A program made the translations under genes and the position numbers. 40,804 nt of DNA from a bacterium. Lineage in GTDB: Bacteria > Chloroflexota > Chloroflexia > Chloroflexales > Kallotenuaceae. Numbering within the stretch: the first letter of the stretch is position 1; each line of letters opens with the position of its first letter. Location: NCBI GenBank assembly GCA_016781505.1, contig JADDQF010000104.1, positions 1 through 40,804 of the forward strand, given 5' to 3'. The notes under the pieces were generated by a model. That model had not been told where the DNA came from and did no database searches. It saw only the letters and a program-made list of their open reading frames with translations. Positions 1 to 8,137 of this stretch are shown here, piece by piece.

Positions 1-345
1 AACAAGCTCTTTATCGAGGTGTATCTTGACGAGGATGTGGATGTGCTCATCGCAGAACTCATACGAGCGCGTGGATTTTCAGCCACCACTACGGTCGAAG
101 CTGAACAACTGCATCATGACGATGATGCCCAGCTTGCGTACGCCGTTGCACACGACAAAACGTTTGTGACGCACAATCGAGCGGATTTCGAGATACGTGC
201 TGAGGCGTATTTTGCGGCCGGACACGTTCACCCCGGTATCATTATCGCTGTCCGTCGTTCACCGTATGAGATTGCGCGACGACTGTTGGTCATCCTGAAT
301 AATGTAACCGCTGACGAGATGCGCAACCAAGTACGCTACATTTGA
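1..345 (+). CDS. DUF5615 PIN-like protein (5' end outside window)
   Basis: Small PIN-like nuclease-fold protein of the DUF5615 type, often the toxin-like half of a pair with a DUF433-type partner. Acidic residues sit in the expected places: LDEDVD near the N-terminus, then DDDAQLAYA, then FVTHNRADF. The family pattern is acidic strand, helix, and a THNRxDF turn. The frame is open to base 1. A GTG at 19 could start it, but the in-frame codons before it (NKLFIE) read like the first strand of the fold, so the true start is probably just upstream of the window. About 108 to 115 residues is normal for the family. Any partner gene would lie upstream and cannot be seen. Whether it acts as a toxin or RNase is inference from the family. 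Confidence 0.8.
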   Translation, partial: NKLFIEVYLDEDVDVLIAELIRARGFSATTTVEAEQLHHDDDAQLAYAVAHDKTFVTHNRADFEIRAEAYFAAGHVHPGIIIAVRRSPYEIARRLLVILNNVTADEMRNQVRYI

Positions 346-460
346 ATATATTGGGCAGCACTGCTACACCGAACAAATTGTGGCAATGGACGCAGCCTAT
401 TCGTCCGGCTAGCACTGTTCATTTCTGGGTCAAACCCTCTTCAGGTAGCTCTAGGCCGCT

Positions 461-481
461 CTGAAGGAGTCAACCCTTCAG
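461..481. terminator. Weak hairpin between convergent genes
   Basis: CTGAAGG and CCTTCAG form a 7-bp stem around a 7-base loop, between the convergent ends of the DUF5615 gene and the acetyltransferase gene. There is no U-tract on either side, so intrinsic termination is doubtful. The rest of 346-486 shows no gene. Confidence 0.3.
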
Positions 482-486
482 CCCTG

Positions 487-1092
487 CTAGGCCTCGGCGG
501 CACCGAGTGCAGGATGATCAAGAATGCCGACGACCTGGAGCCAGGGCGGATCGGGGTACGGGTTGCGCTCAATCCGCATGCCGAGCCGCCGCATCACGCC
601 CATCGAGCCCGCGTTATCGTAGCTTGTGGTAGCCACAACCCGGCGCAGTCGCAGCTCCCCAAACGCATAATCGACCAGGGCTTGTGCTGCTTCGGCCGCA
701 TAGCGCCGTCGCTGCTGCGCCGGCGAGATGGCGTAGTACAGGCCAAACTCAGGCGATGCCAGGCCCGTTGCCGTCGAATCCAGGCCATACGACGGTAGCT
801 GACCAAACGCATTCAGCGCCGGAGCATAGCCGCATGCGCCGATCAATAGGTTCGTGTCCTTGAGCACCACCGCCCGGTCGCCGTACGGCGGCTGATACAG
901 CTTGGCGAGCTCCCCATAGCTCAGCACGGTCCACTGCAGCCATTCCCGGCGCTCCGCATATTGTCGCGGGCCGACATCACCGACATCGGCCTCGCTCAGC
1001 TCGATATCCAGGATCTGATGCAGCGCGTCCAGGTCATCCAGGGTAAAAGGCCGCACCAACAGGCGGGCGGTTTCCAGGGTCGGCATCAGCAT
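487..1092 (-). CDS. GNAT N-acetyltransferase (RimJ/RimL-like)
   Basis: 201-residue GNAT-fold enzyme of the RimJ/RimL type, which transfers an acetyl group from acetyl-CoA to an amine. The N-terminus (LETARLLVRPFTLDDL) is the standard opening of this subfamily. Acetyl-CoA motif A is at about residues 126-140 (QQRRRYAAEAAQALVDYAF). The usual Q/RxxGxA/G is changed to QRRRYA, with Arg where Gly is expected. Motif B follows as NAGSMGVMRRLGM. The start is ATG 1092, preceded by GGAG at 6-base spacing; a second ATG lies two codons in. It ends 50 bases upstream of where the purine nucleoside phosphorylase gene stops, on the same strand. The acceptor substrate cannot be told from sequence. Confidence 0.85.
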   Translation of the reverse strand: MLMPTLETARLLVRPFTLDDLDALHQILDIELSEADVGDVGPRQYAERREWLQWTVLSYGELAKLYQPPYGDRAVVLKDTNLLIGACGYAPALNAFGQLPSYGLDSTATGLASPEFGLYYAISPAQQRRRYAAEAAQALVDYAFGELRLRRVVATTSYDNAGSMGVMRRLGMRIERNPYPDPPWLQVVGILDHPALGAAEA

Positions 1093-1146
1093 CGTGTTCT
1101 CCGGTAGCTGTTGGCGTTGTGCGACATGGCCGCTCAGCGTTGCCGT

Positions 1147-1977
1147 TCAGCACAGCTCTGCCAGCAGCCGTTTCAACAGTGCTGTAAACTTCGGCTTGAC
1201 CGCTTCACCGGCCGCCAGCACTTCTTCATGATTAGCCGGCGGCGCGTCCGGCGTGGCAATGTTGGAGATCATTGAGATGCCGAGCACGCGCATCCCGCCA
1301 TGCCGCGCGACGATCACCTCGGGCACGGTTGACATGCCCACCGCGTCAATGCCGAGCAGCTGGAGCAGGCGCAGCTCCGCGGGTGTTTCAAAGGAGGGCC
1401 CGGTCAGCATGGCGTACACGCCGTCGTGCAGCGTAATGCCTTCTGCCGTTGCCAGGGAATGCAGCAGCCTCCCTAGCCCGGCATCGTAGGCGTCGGTTAG
1501 GGCCGGGAAGCGCAGCCCAAGCCGTGGGTCGTTCGGGCCGCGCAGAGGATGCTGCCCAGTCATGCCCGGAAAATTGATATGATCGGCGATGCGCATCAGG
1601 TCGCCCACCTGCCAGTCGGCCCGCAGGCCACCGGCCGCATTGGTGACAATCAGGGTATGCGCGCCCAGCTCACGCAGCACCCGCACCGGAAAGGTCGTCT
1701 GATCGAGCTCGTAGCCCTCGTAGTAGTGAAAGCGGCCCCGCATGACCGCGACGTTGCAGCCGCTTAGGTTTCCGATCACCAGCTCGCCGCGGTGTCCTTC
1801 AACGGTGGAGCGCGGAAAATGGGGGATGTCGGCATAGGCCACGGTGGCCGCCGCGGCAATGTCGTCGGCCAACGCGCCCAGCCCGGAGCCAAGAATGAGG
1901 GCAACATCAGGCTTGAGATCAGTATGCTGGCGGACTGCTGCCGCAGCGACGTTGATGCGGTCGTAAAGGTCGGTCAT
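1147..1977 (-). CDS. punA: Purine nucleoside phosphorylase (trimeric type)
   Basis: 276-residue purine nucleoside phosphorylase of the low-molecular-mass trimeric (inosine/guanosine) class. It cleaves purine nucleosides with phosphate to the base and ribose-1-phosphate in cytoplasmic purine salvage. Visible family blocks are ILGSGLG (phosphate-binding Ser), VEGHRGELV (His), MRGRFHYYEGY, TNAAGGL, LTGPSFETPAELR (phosphate/base site), VGMSTVPE (Met/Thr contacting ribose) and ISMISNIA. The reading frame extends to a TTG at 2004, but ATG 1977 has AGGAG five bases upstream and fits the family N-terminus, so I use it. No other salvage gene is adjacent. It sits in a minus-strand run between an acetyltransferase and a bPH2 membrane protein. 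Confidence 0.95.
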   Translation of the reverse strand: MTDLYDRINVAAAAVRQHTDLKPDVALILGSGLGALADDIAAAATVAYADIPHFPRSTVEGHRGELVIGNLSGCNVAVMRGRFHYYEGYELDQTTFPVRVLRELGAHTLIVTNAAGGLRADWQVGDLMRIADHINFPGMTGQHPLRGPNDPRLGLRFPALTDAYDAGLGRLLHSLATAEGITLHDGVYAMLTGPSFETPAELRLLQLLGIDAVGMSTVPEVIVARHGGMRVLGISMISNIATPDAPPANHEEVLAAGEAVKPKFTALLKRLLAELC

Positions 1978-2067
1978 GTCGTCTCCTGCGCTAGCCACGG
2001 TCAACGGTCAGCGGGCAGCTCAGGATCGTGCCAGGCAAAGCTGAGGACTGCGCGGGATGTCCGACCG

Positions 2068-2715
2068 CTAAATTCGTGATAACAGCTCGCGTTTTTTGGC
2101 CTCGAACTCCGCTGGCGACAAAATGCCACGATCACGGAGCGCGGCTAACTGTTCAAGCACGGCTCGAACATCGCGGGGATTATCATAGGCCTGGACGGGT
2201 GCTCGGTCAAGGTAGCCGTCGTAACGTGCCCGCGCCTCCTGCATGGCTCGCTTAAACTGGATCGGCCCGCGAATAGCGTGCATCCGGTTAATGCCTTCCT
2301 CATTCGCCGTCAAAATTTCGACATCGCCATAGTTAAAGATGCGGCCGATCCAGCTTTGCCGCAGCTCGATGTCATTAATCTTTTCAAGTGATGAGTCCAT
2401 GACATTTTTGCTCAACACGCCTTGCAGCTGGAGCACGCGCCGGTCGGTGATCACAAACTGCTCGTTGCGCCACCGAATAATATCGGCTACAGCGCTAAAC
2501 GCGACAACGATGCCCAGGGCGGCTGCCCCAAACAGGACCAATTCCTGCGGTACCGCGGGAAACGGCCGTAATGCCACCAGCACGTAGGCGGCCGCGATCA
2601 ATAGCATGATCAGCACGACCTCGGTCAGCACCTGAGCGAACGGAATGAACCAATGTTGGCGCGTCTCAAAGACGATCTCCTCGTCTTCGCCGAGCAAACT
2701 GCGCAAATAACTCAT
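2068..2715 (-). CDS. bPH2-domain membrane protein with C-terminal SHOCT domain
   Basis: 215 residues. A soluble N-terminal segment (LGEDEEIVFETRQHW) is followed by two membrane helices at about residues 28-48 and 56-75. Next comes a bacterial PH (bPH2/YdbS-like, former DUF304) domain with the hallmark WRNEQFVITDRRV and a later VEIL segment, and then a C-terminal SHOCT motif (LAALRDRGILSPAEFEAKK). bPH2 proteins are small membrane proteins of mostly unknown role, and SHOCT is a short oligomerisation-type domain. The start is ATG 2715, with GGAG at 5-base spacing. The longer open frame to 2802 lacks a ribosome site and family similarity. Function is unknown. Confidence 0.85.
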   Translation of the reverse strand: MSYLRSLLGEDEEIVFETRQHWFIPFAQVLTEVVLIMLLIAAAYVLVALRPFPAVPQELVLFGAAALGIVVAFSAVADIIRWRNEQFVITDRRVLQLQGVLSKNVMDSSLEKINDIELRQSWIGRIFNYGDVEILTANEEGINRMHAIRGPIQFKRAMQEARARYDGYLDRAPVQAYDNPRDVRAVLEQLAALRDRGILSPAEFEAKKRELLSRI

Positions 2716-2862
2716 GATGGCTCCAGCATAATCAACAGTTCTTTTCGGTTGTACCGAGGTGGTTAAGGTCTTAAGAATGGGAAGGATCGGGGTCACCCCC
2801 AAACCCCCGACCTGTCGGCGCGCTCCTCAGTCAACCACTGCGACGACTGTGTGGACACTGCT

Positions 2863-3636
2863 TCAGGAGGCAAAGCGAACGGCGTCAAGAAACTCTACAG
2901 ATTTGAGGTCGCGCTCAAGGATTGGCCGCAGTGTGGCCCGCAGCACCCGCTCGATCTCTTGACGTAATGGTTCCGATAGTCGCTGCAGCTGTTCGGTAGC
3001 AGCGAGTGGCTCACGCTGCAGAAAGCGAAGCGCTTTAAAAGCCGGCAAGCTGATGGGCAAGGCGTGCGGCTCGAGGCCGGCACACACCGGACACAGCATG
3101 CCCCCACCTGCTGCGCTCCAGCGGTCGGCCGCCTCCGTGAGTGGTGTTTGGCAACTGGTGCAGTTGAACAGGTTAGGCCGATAGCCGAGCAGATTGAGCA
3201 TGTGCAGCTCGAAGAAGCGAGCAACCAGATCCAATGCCGCGGCGGGAATGGTATCAAGGGTGTGCAGCGTGTCCACTACCAAGTTGTACAGCGGCGGGTT
3301 TTCTTCGTCATCGCCCGTCAACTTATCCAACAGCTCGGCGACATAGTACGCATACGACAGCCGGGGCAGTTCCTCATGCAGGCGCTTATACGCATCCACA
3401 ATTTGCGCGTCGGTTACAATATCCAGGTTGCGGCCTGTGGCTAGCTGCAGCTCCGCCCGATTAAAAAGCTCGACATGGCCCGCCCGCCGGCTCGTCGTTT
3501 TGCGGGCGCCTTTCGCCAAGACCCGCCGCTTCCCATAGCGCGCCGTAAAGAGCGTGAGTAATCGGTCTGCCTCGCCAAAATCACTGCGCCGCAGAATCAC
3601 GGCTTCCGTTCGATATAACCGATCACGACCGCGCAT
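2863..3636 (-). CDS. recO: DNA repair protein RecO
   Basis: 257-residue RecO, the recombination mediator that works with RecR (and RecF) to load RecA on SSB-coated single-stranded DNA and anneals strands. The N-terminal OB fold is recognisable (LYRTEAVILRRSDFGEADRL, then RRVLAKGARK). A helical core follows, and a C-terminal zinc site has Cys159/Cys162 (CTSC) and Cys182/Cys185 (CPVC). The length matches the family. The start is ATG 3636. The ribosome site is weak (AAAGGTG about 11 bases away). A TATAAT at 3675-3680 lies 38 bases upstream. The gene stands alone between an XPB-like gene and a bPH2 gene. Confidence 0.95.
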   Translation of the reverse strand: MRGRDRLYRTEAVILRRSDFGEADRLLTLFTARYGKRRVLAKGARKTTSRRAGHVELFNRAELQLATGRNLDIVTDAQIVDAYKRLHEELPRLSYAYYVAELLDKLTGDDEENPPLYNLVVDTLHTLDTIPAAALDLVARFFELHMLNLLGYRPNLFNCTSCQTPLTEAADRWSAAGGGMLCPVCAGLEPHALPISLPAFKALRFLQREPLAATEQLQRLSEPLRQEIERVLRATLRPILERDLKSVEFLDAVRFAS

Positions 3637-3674
3637 AGTTTACGTTACACCTTTAGCAACACATTCGTATCTAT

Positions 3675-3703
3675 ATTATACCGCTCGCTCCGCTTGTGCC
3701 AGG
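3675..3703 (-). promoter_or_regulatory. Candidate recO promoter
   Basis: Minus-strand TATAAT at 3675-3680, placed so that transcription would begin about 30 bases before recO. The position 17 bases further upstream (3698-3703, CCTGGC) is a poor -35 and falls inside the hairpin that ends the preceding gene. The call rests mainly on the -10. Confidence 0.4.
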
Positions 3704-3728
3704 GCCAGAAGTTGCATTTGGCCCTGGC
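3698..3728 (-). terminator. Hairpin terminator after the XPB-like gene
   Basis: A perfect 10-bp stem, GCCAGGGCCA pairing with TGGCCCTGGC around an 11-base loop, begins 9 bases past the stop codon of the minus-strand gene. The T-rich flank (CTTTATTTA) is on the plus-strand side, so as a minus-strand terminator it has no U-tract. It may act as a pause or 3'-end-stabilising structure instead. Confidence 0.5.
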
Positions 3729-3737
3729 CTTTATTTA

Positions 3738-5696
3738 TCATCGGCTTGCGTCGCGGTCCTCAATCTGCTTGACAAAAGCGGTGGCCGCTTGGCGGGCCGC
3801 ATCAGCCCAGCGTGGCGGTACCAGGTCGGCTAGTCGCTGCAGCGCAGCCGGCGTAAGCTCACACGGTAAATCCAGCTCCGTGCATGTACGAACATAGGCA
3901 AAAGCAGCAAGCACCACCGCCTTGATGTCGCGCTCATCCAGCGGGTGCTGTGGGTCGATCCGGTCGTCGCGCAGCCCGAACCCTGCCCGGCGTAGTCGCT
4001 CGGCGAGCTCGTCTGCCGCGCCGTGTGGCACGCGCAGCACGGTCGGCGACAGCTGCTCGGCATCGGCGAGGTCGAGCACTCGGGCAGCTCGTACCTGAGC
4101 AAGCACCACGGGATCGGCGGCATGGAGCAGCACCGCGTGCTCAAGACGAATCTGCTCCGCCTGGCCGCCCCATTCCAGCAGTGTGTAGGCAACCGCCGGC
4201 GGAACGGCATCGCCGCTGTGCTCTTGCAAAAAGCGCAAAACATCGGACGCTGAGATGCCGCGCTGGATCGCTTCCAACAGCGCTGGCCGCGTGAGCACAT
4301 AGGTTGCGAGCGGCCCGCGTTGCCTGGGCTCGGCAACACGGCCAAGCTGGAACTTGGCGTACATTGATGCGGACAGGGGACACAGCACTTCAAAGGTGCT
4401 CTGCACGACCAGCGGGGTTGCCGGCGGCTCCGGTGGCGCGGGACCATCCGCCAGGATGTGCGTGCCCAGCGGCGTTAAGCGCACCGTGACCGGTTGGTCG
4501 TCCGTTCCGTGCCCAACCTCAACCAAGCCCAACCACTGCAGCGGCCCGCACAGCACTTCGGTGATTAGCCTGCCTTCAACCAGCTCCCAATCCGCCCAGC
4601 CGCTAACCAGCTGATCCGCGCTGTTGTACAGCAGCCAGGTGTCGTATCGGCCATCGCGCCGCTGAAAATCGGGCTCAACCCGATATATTTCGCCGATGAT
4701 CTCATGGAGGCTGACCCAATCTCCTTCCGGCAAGGTCGCCAGAAGCGCCAGCAGATTACGGCGCGTGGCGGTACGGTTCAGCGTGTAGGACGCGCCGCCT
4801 TTCCAGCGTAACCCACACAGCAGGGTCAGGTCGTCGCTGGTGCTGCCACACCAGCCGTTGAGCAGGCGCCGCACGCGCTCTCCCTGCGGTGTGCGCAACC
4901 AATCGATGGACTGTGCGGTTGGCCGCAGATCGCCCTCGCCGCGGGCAGCGCTGCCAAGCGTCGCACTGCCGACCGTCCGGCGCAATAGCCCGGCTTCAAC
5001 AAGCATCACGCGGGCCAACGCCACAAACGGCCAATCCTGCTCGCGGCGAATGGCTCCTACGTCGATGTGGTCGCCTAGCTGTTTGGCCACGCGTACCAGG
5101 CTCGCCTTGTTAAGCGCGCCGTCTTCTAACGCCTTCAGTTGACCGGCATTAGCGAGCGTGAGCAGCACAACAAGCAGGTCTTCCAGCTCCCGGAGTCCGG
5201 CCGCCGATCTGTTACGCAATCCTGGTTCAGCGGCTGCGTGGAGCCGCAACCTGCGGTCACGGGGCGGGACTGCCGGCAAGAGCGGCAGCAGGTCATTGGG
5301 AATACGGTAGATCGCGCCGCGCTCGTCGTGGGAACGAAAGATCAAGCCAAGATTGTACAGCCGCTCCGTGGCGGTAGCGGGGCCTTGCAGGGCTTGGAGA
5401 TACGCGCGGGGATGCTCAAAACTGCCAGGCTCGCGGACTGCGCCGTATTCGCGGTGCATCACCGCTACCGGCAGTGCGCCCTGCTCCTGGAGCACGCGTG
5501 TAAGCGCCGCCTGCTCGCCTGGCAGCAGCCGCTCCCAGATCGCCCGTACGCGGGCCGGATCGCGCATCACGCCGAGCAGCGCTTCTGGTGCAGCGCTGGG
5601 TGCAGCCCACAGCTGGGCCATGACCCGGCGATCAACAGGCGATAACAGCTCAAGCAGCCGGTGCAATTCCGGTTTGGCGCGAAGATCGCGCGGCAT
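3738..5696 (-). CDS. XPB/Ssl2 N-terminal-like (Helicase_C_3) protein without helicase motor
   Basis: 652-residue cytoplasmic protein. The C-terminal half, roughly residues 420-545, matches the helicase XPB-subunit N-terminal (Helicase_C_3) pattern: VVQSTFEVLCPLSASMYAKF, TYVLTRPALLEAIQRG, SASDVLRFLQEHSGDAVPP, then YTLLEWGGQAEQIRLEHAVLL. The N-terminal part is helical and rich in winged-helix-like segments (LTRVLQEQGALPVAVMHREYG). No Walker A/B or other helicase motif is present. In other bacteria such proteins are annotated as helicase-associated and are sometimes encoded near an XPB-type helicase, but none lies in this window. The start is ATG 5696, with AAGGA at 7-base spacing; the open frame continues to 5747 without a better site. 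A role in DNA repair or transcription-coupled processes is inference only. Confidence 0.75.
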   Translation of the reverse strand: MPRDLRAKPELHRLLELLSPVDRRVMAQLWAAPSAAPEALLGVMRDPARVRAIWERLLPGEQAALTRVLQEQGALPVAVMHREYGAVREPGSFEHPRAYLQALQGPATATERLYNLGLIFRSHDERGAIYRIPNDLLPLLPAVPPRDRRLRLHAAAEPGLRNRSAAGLRELEDLLVVLLTLANAGQLKALEDGALNKASLVRVAKQLGDHIDVGAIRREQDWPFVALARVMLVEAGLLRRTVGSATLGSAARGEGDLRPTAQSIDWLRTPQGERVRRLLNGWCGSTSDDLTLLCGLRWKGGASYTLNRTATRRNLLALLATLPEGDWVSLHEIIGEIYRVEPDFQRRDGRYDTWLLYNSADQLVSGWADWELVEGRLITEVLCGPLQWLGLVEVGHGTDDQPVTVRLTPLGTHILADGPAPPEPPATPLVVQSTFEVLCPLSASMYAKFQLGRVAEPRQRGPLATYVLTRPALLEAIQRGISASDVLRFLQEHSGDAVPPAVAYTLLEWGGQAEQIRLEHAVLLHAADPVVLAQVRAARVLDLADAEQLSPTVLRVPHGAADELAERLRRAGFGLRDDRIDPQHPLDERDIKAVVLAAFAYVRTCTELDLPCELTPAALQRLADLVPPRWADAARQAATAFVKQIEDRDASR

Positions 5697-6100
5697 GTGA
5701 TATTCCTTCTTGGGGCAAACGGCACGGGGCCTAGTCATTCCACACAAGCATACCGGATTTGCCCGCTGCGCACAACGCGCACGCCGCCTCCCACGTTGAT
5801 CACCGCCGGAGGCTGATGGTAAGATGGCGCGGCGCTAATGCCTTCAGAAACGGATTGGCAGGCAGTGCTGCTGCGCTGTATGCTGATTTGTGTGCCCATC
5901 GCGGTTGATGATGCGGCTTGTCCTGCTGGTGAGCGTGCGCGGTGAAAGGACGGAAGAACGAGCATCATTGCCCGCTGCTACGTTAAGTTGCTCATGTCAT
6001 GTAACCGATCTTGCTATAGCCTTGGTACACGCAGAGGCAAGCTGTTATCAGTAGCCTTGGTTTCTGGCATTGAGTTAGCGTATTAAAAGAGGAAAGGTGT
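5697..6100. other. 400-base non-coding region between divergent genes
   Basis: I see no convincing gene here. A minus-strand open frame at 5735-5968 has no ribosome site or recognisable family. A weak minus-strand promoter for the XPB-like gene can be drawn at 5747-5775 (TTGTGC, 17 bases, TATGCT). A 10-base direct repeat, TAGCCTTGGT, occurs at 6017-6026 and 6052-6061, 35 bases apart, upstream of the TerC-family gene. I looked for the conserved core of the manganese (yybP-ykoY) riboswitch that often precedes terC-like genes and did not recognise it. Confidence 0.5.
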
Positions 6101-6850
6101 ATGGGCGAGTTGTTTACGGGAGCAGGATTGGTCGCATTGTTGACGTTGACGTCGTTGGAGATCGTGCTGGGTGTCGATAATATCATCTTTATCTCGATCC
6201 TGGCTGGCAAGCTGCCGGCCGAGCAGCAGAAACGAGCCCGTCAGACCGGCCTGGCGTTGGCGCTGATCACGCGCATTGCGTTGCTGCTTTCGCTTTCGTG
6301 GATCATCGGGCTGACCGAGCCCTTGGTTGCTGTTTTTGGCTTTGAAGTCAGCGGCCGCGACCTGATCTTGATCCTGGGCGGTTTGTTCTTGCTTGGCAAA
6401 TCAACCTACGAGATCCACGAGCGCCTTGAAGGCGAAAGTGGACACGGCAGCTCCCGTGCAGCCGCGTCCTTTACCTCGGTCATCATCCAAATTCTGCTGC
6501 TGGACGTCGTCTTCTCGCTCGACTCGGTGATCACGGCAGTGGGGATGGTCGACGAGATCATCATCATGGTCACGGCGGTGATCATCGCGGTGGCGGTGAT
6601 GCTCCTCGCTGCGGGCTCCATTAGCGACTTTGTGAATCGGCATCCGACCGTTAAGATGCTGGCGCTCTCGTTCTTGTTGCTGATCGGGGTTAACCTGTTG
6701 GCGGAAGGCTTTGGCCAGCACATTCCCAAGGGCTATATCTACTTCGCGATGGCCTTTTCGGTCTTTGTCGAAATGCTCAATCTGCGCATCCGCAGCAAGA
6801 GCAACCCGGTGGAGCTGCATACGCCCTATGTCGATGCCCCAGGGCACTAG
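6101..6850 (+). CDS. TerC/YgdQ-family integral membrane protein
   Basis: 249 residues with seven or so membrane helices. TerC-family proteins have been linked to tellurite resistance, manganese export and metalation of secreted enzymes. The two intramembrane acidic motifs of the family are present: EIVLGVDNIIFISILAGKLP at about residues 20-39 and LDVVFSLDSVITAVGM at about 134-149. The conserved KSTYEIHE segment of the central loop is also there. The start is ATG 6101 behind a purine-rich AGAGGAAAGG. The gene is monocistronic. It overlaps by four bases the end of a convergent small gene. The metal specificity is not visible from sequence. Confidence 0.92.
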   Translation: MGELFTGAGLVALLTLTSLEIVLGVDNIIFISILAGKLPAEQQKRARQTGLALALITRIALLLSLSWIIGLTEPLVAVFGFEVSGRDLILILGGLFLLGKSTYEIHERLEGESGHGSSRAAASFTSVIIQILLLDVVFSLDSVITAVGMVDEIIIMVTAVIIAVAVMLLAAGSISDFVNRHPTVKMLALSFLLLIGVNLLAEGFGQHIPKGYIYFAMAFSVFVEMLNLRIRSKSNPVELHTPYVDAPGH

Positions 6851-7086
6851 TGCCTGGTTTCGGCGGGCCCGTCCGGCTGATCTTCAGCTGTCGGGTCCGC
6901 ATTTTGCGGCGCGTCACCTGCCGGCCCTTGATCGGCGATGGTTTGAATGCGGCGAGCCAAGCCCACGGCCACACCCAGCGCAAGCGAGCTGGCTACGATC
7001 ACGCATACCAGCGCTAGAATGACCCGCACCGAGGTTAGCGAGGTGTCAGCGCCCGTTTGGAGCAGCTGCATCAAGACCCATACCAT
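6847..7086 (-). CDS. Small single-pass membrane protein, unknown function
   Basis: 79 residues if started at ATG 7086; the frame is open further upstream to 7203 but would then overlap the LysR gene. One clear membrane helix (VRVILALVCVIVASSLALGVAVGL) is followed by a hydrophilic acidic/proline tail. No family is recognised. A minus-strand TACAAT at 7094-7099 lies so close to the ATG that transcription would start at or near the start codon, which would make a leaderless message; no Shine-Dalgarno sequence is visible. Its stop overlaps the end of the convergent TerC-family gene by four bases. Existence as a gene is plausible but unproven. Confidence 0.45.
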   Translation of the reverse strand: MVWVLMQLLQTGADTSLTSVRVILALVCVIVASSLALGVAVGLARRIQTIADQGPAGDAPQNADPTAEDQPDGPAETRH

Positions 7087-7192
7087 AACCGCTATTGTAA
7101 CATCGTCCCGCTTGCGGATGGTTCGGCAGCTGAGCTTTTGGCCGACTACGTCGTGGTAGCTTGGCGGTGCTACCTCCCACGCGGATGGCTGC

Positions 7193-8137
7193 ATGCTTAA
7201 CACGGATCACCTGCAAACATTTCTGGCTGTAGCCGAAACCGGGAGCTTTACCGCTGCCGCGACGCGACTGGGCTTTACGCAGCCGGCAGTCAGCCAGCAT
7301 ATCAAGCTGCTTGAAACGCATGTTGGCGAAGTCCGGCTGTTTCGCCGTGTCGGCAAGACGATGCAGCTGACCCATGCGGGTGAGGAGCTGCTGGTCCACG
7401 CGCGCGAAGTCGTGAGCCTGGCGCTGCGCGCGGAGCAGCATATGCTTGGTCTGCGCGGCCATGTTACCGGGCGGATTGGCATTGGCTGCGCCCCGACCAG
7501 CGGTGAGCGGATGGTGCCGGCGCTGCTCGCGGCCTTTCATCTCAAGCATCCGGGAGTGCAATTTGCCGTGGATGTGGGCCTGGCCGAGCATTTGTTTACC
7601 TGGCTCGGCAACGGCCAGGTGCAGGCGGTGCTGGTCGACGAGCACCCGCGCCGCCGCGCCTATGATGTGTTGGAGCTGGGCGGCGAGCCGGTTGCGTGTA
7701 TTGCAGCACGCGGCCATGAGCTTGTACGTCGCGCCAGCGTAAGCATGGCGGATCTCAGCGACTGTCCCCTGATTCTGCCTCAGCGGGGTATGACGCTGCG
7801 CCGTACGTTGGAAGATCAGTTTCGCCGCCAGGGTGTTGGGCTGGGCCAGCTCCAGGTTGTGTTGGAAACCGACAGCGCAGCTGTGGCTGCCCAAGCAGCC
7901 GCCGACGGTCTGGGCGTTGCCTTTGTGCCACGCATCCGGCTGCCCAAGACCAGAGATATCGGCGGCATTGCCTTAGACGGACCACCCGTTGAGCAGCCCT
8001 GGTTTATGGTTCGGCAGCGCGGCAGTGCTGCGAGCCGTCCCGTCGACGAGTTGTGGGAGTTTGCCGACAGTGGACCTGGCCGCAAGCTGCTGATGCGGCT
8101 AGGCTTAAACGCGCCCCATGCTGCGAAAGAGCCGTGA
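7193..8137 (+). CDS. LysR-family transcriptional regulator
   Basis: 314-residue LysR-type regulator. The winged helix-turn-helix occupies residues 1-62 (LQTFLAVAETGSFTAAATRL, TQPAVSQHIKLLE, then LFRRVGKTMQLTHAGEELL). A linker helix and a periplasmic-binding-like effector domain follow. Members such as CysB, CbbR and OxyR sense a small metabolite and usually act on a divergent or nearby promoter. The divergent small membrane protein gene starts about 110 bases away, so the shared region could hold its operator. The start is ATG 7193 with a weak GGATGG upstream. The stop codon overlaps the GTG of prmC (GTGA), so the two are probably translationally coupled. The effector is unknown. Confidence 0.92.
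   Translation: MLNTDHLQTFLAVAETGSFTAAATRLGFTQPAVSQHIKLLETHVGEVRLFRRVGKTMQLTHAGEELLVHAREVVSLALRAEQHMLGLRGHVTGRIGIGCAPTSGERMVPALLAAFHLKHPGVQFAVDVGLAEHLFTWLGNGQVQAVLVDEHPRRRAYDVLELGGEPVACIAARGHELVRRASVSMADLSDCPLILPQRGMTLRRTLEDQFRRQGVGLGQLQVVLETDSAAVAAQAAADGLGVAFVPRIRLPKTRDIGGIALDGPPVEQPWFMVRQRGSAASRPVDELWEFADSGPGRKLLMRLGLNAPHAAKEP

Noticed and set aside
1978-2004. Upstream TTG start for the purine nucleoside phosphorylase gene
   Set aside because: ATG 1977 has a strong AGGAG at correct spacing and fits the family N-terminus.
5735-5968. 77-residue minus-strand open frame upstream of the XPB-like gene
   Set aside because: No ribosome site, no recognisable family, and a composition unlike the neighbouring genes.
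5970-6100. Manganese riboswitch (yybP-ykoY type) before the TerC-family gene
   Set aside because: Expected from gene family, but I could not find the conserved internal-loop sequences. A covariance-model search would settle it.
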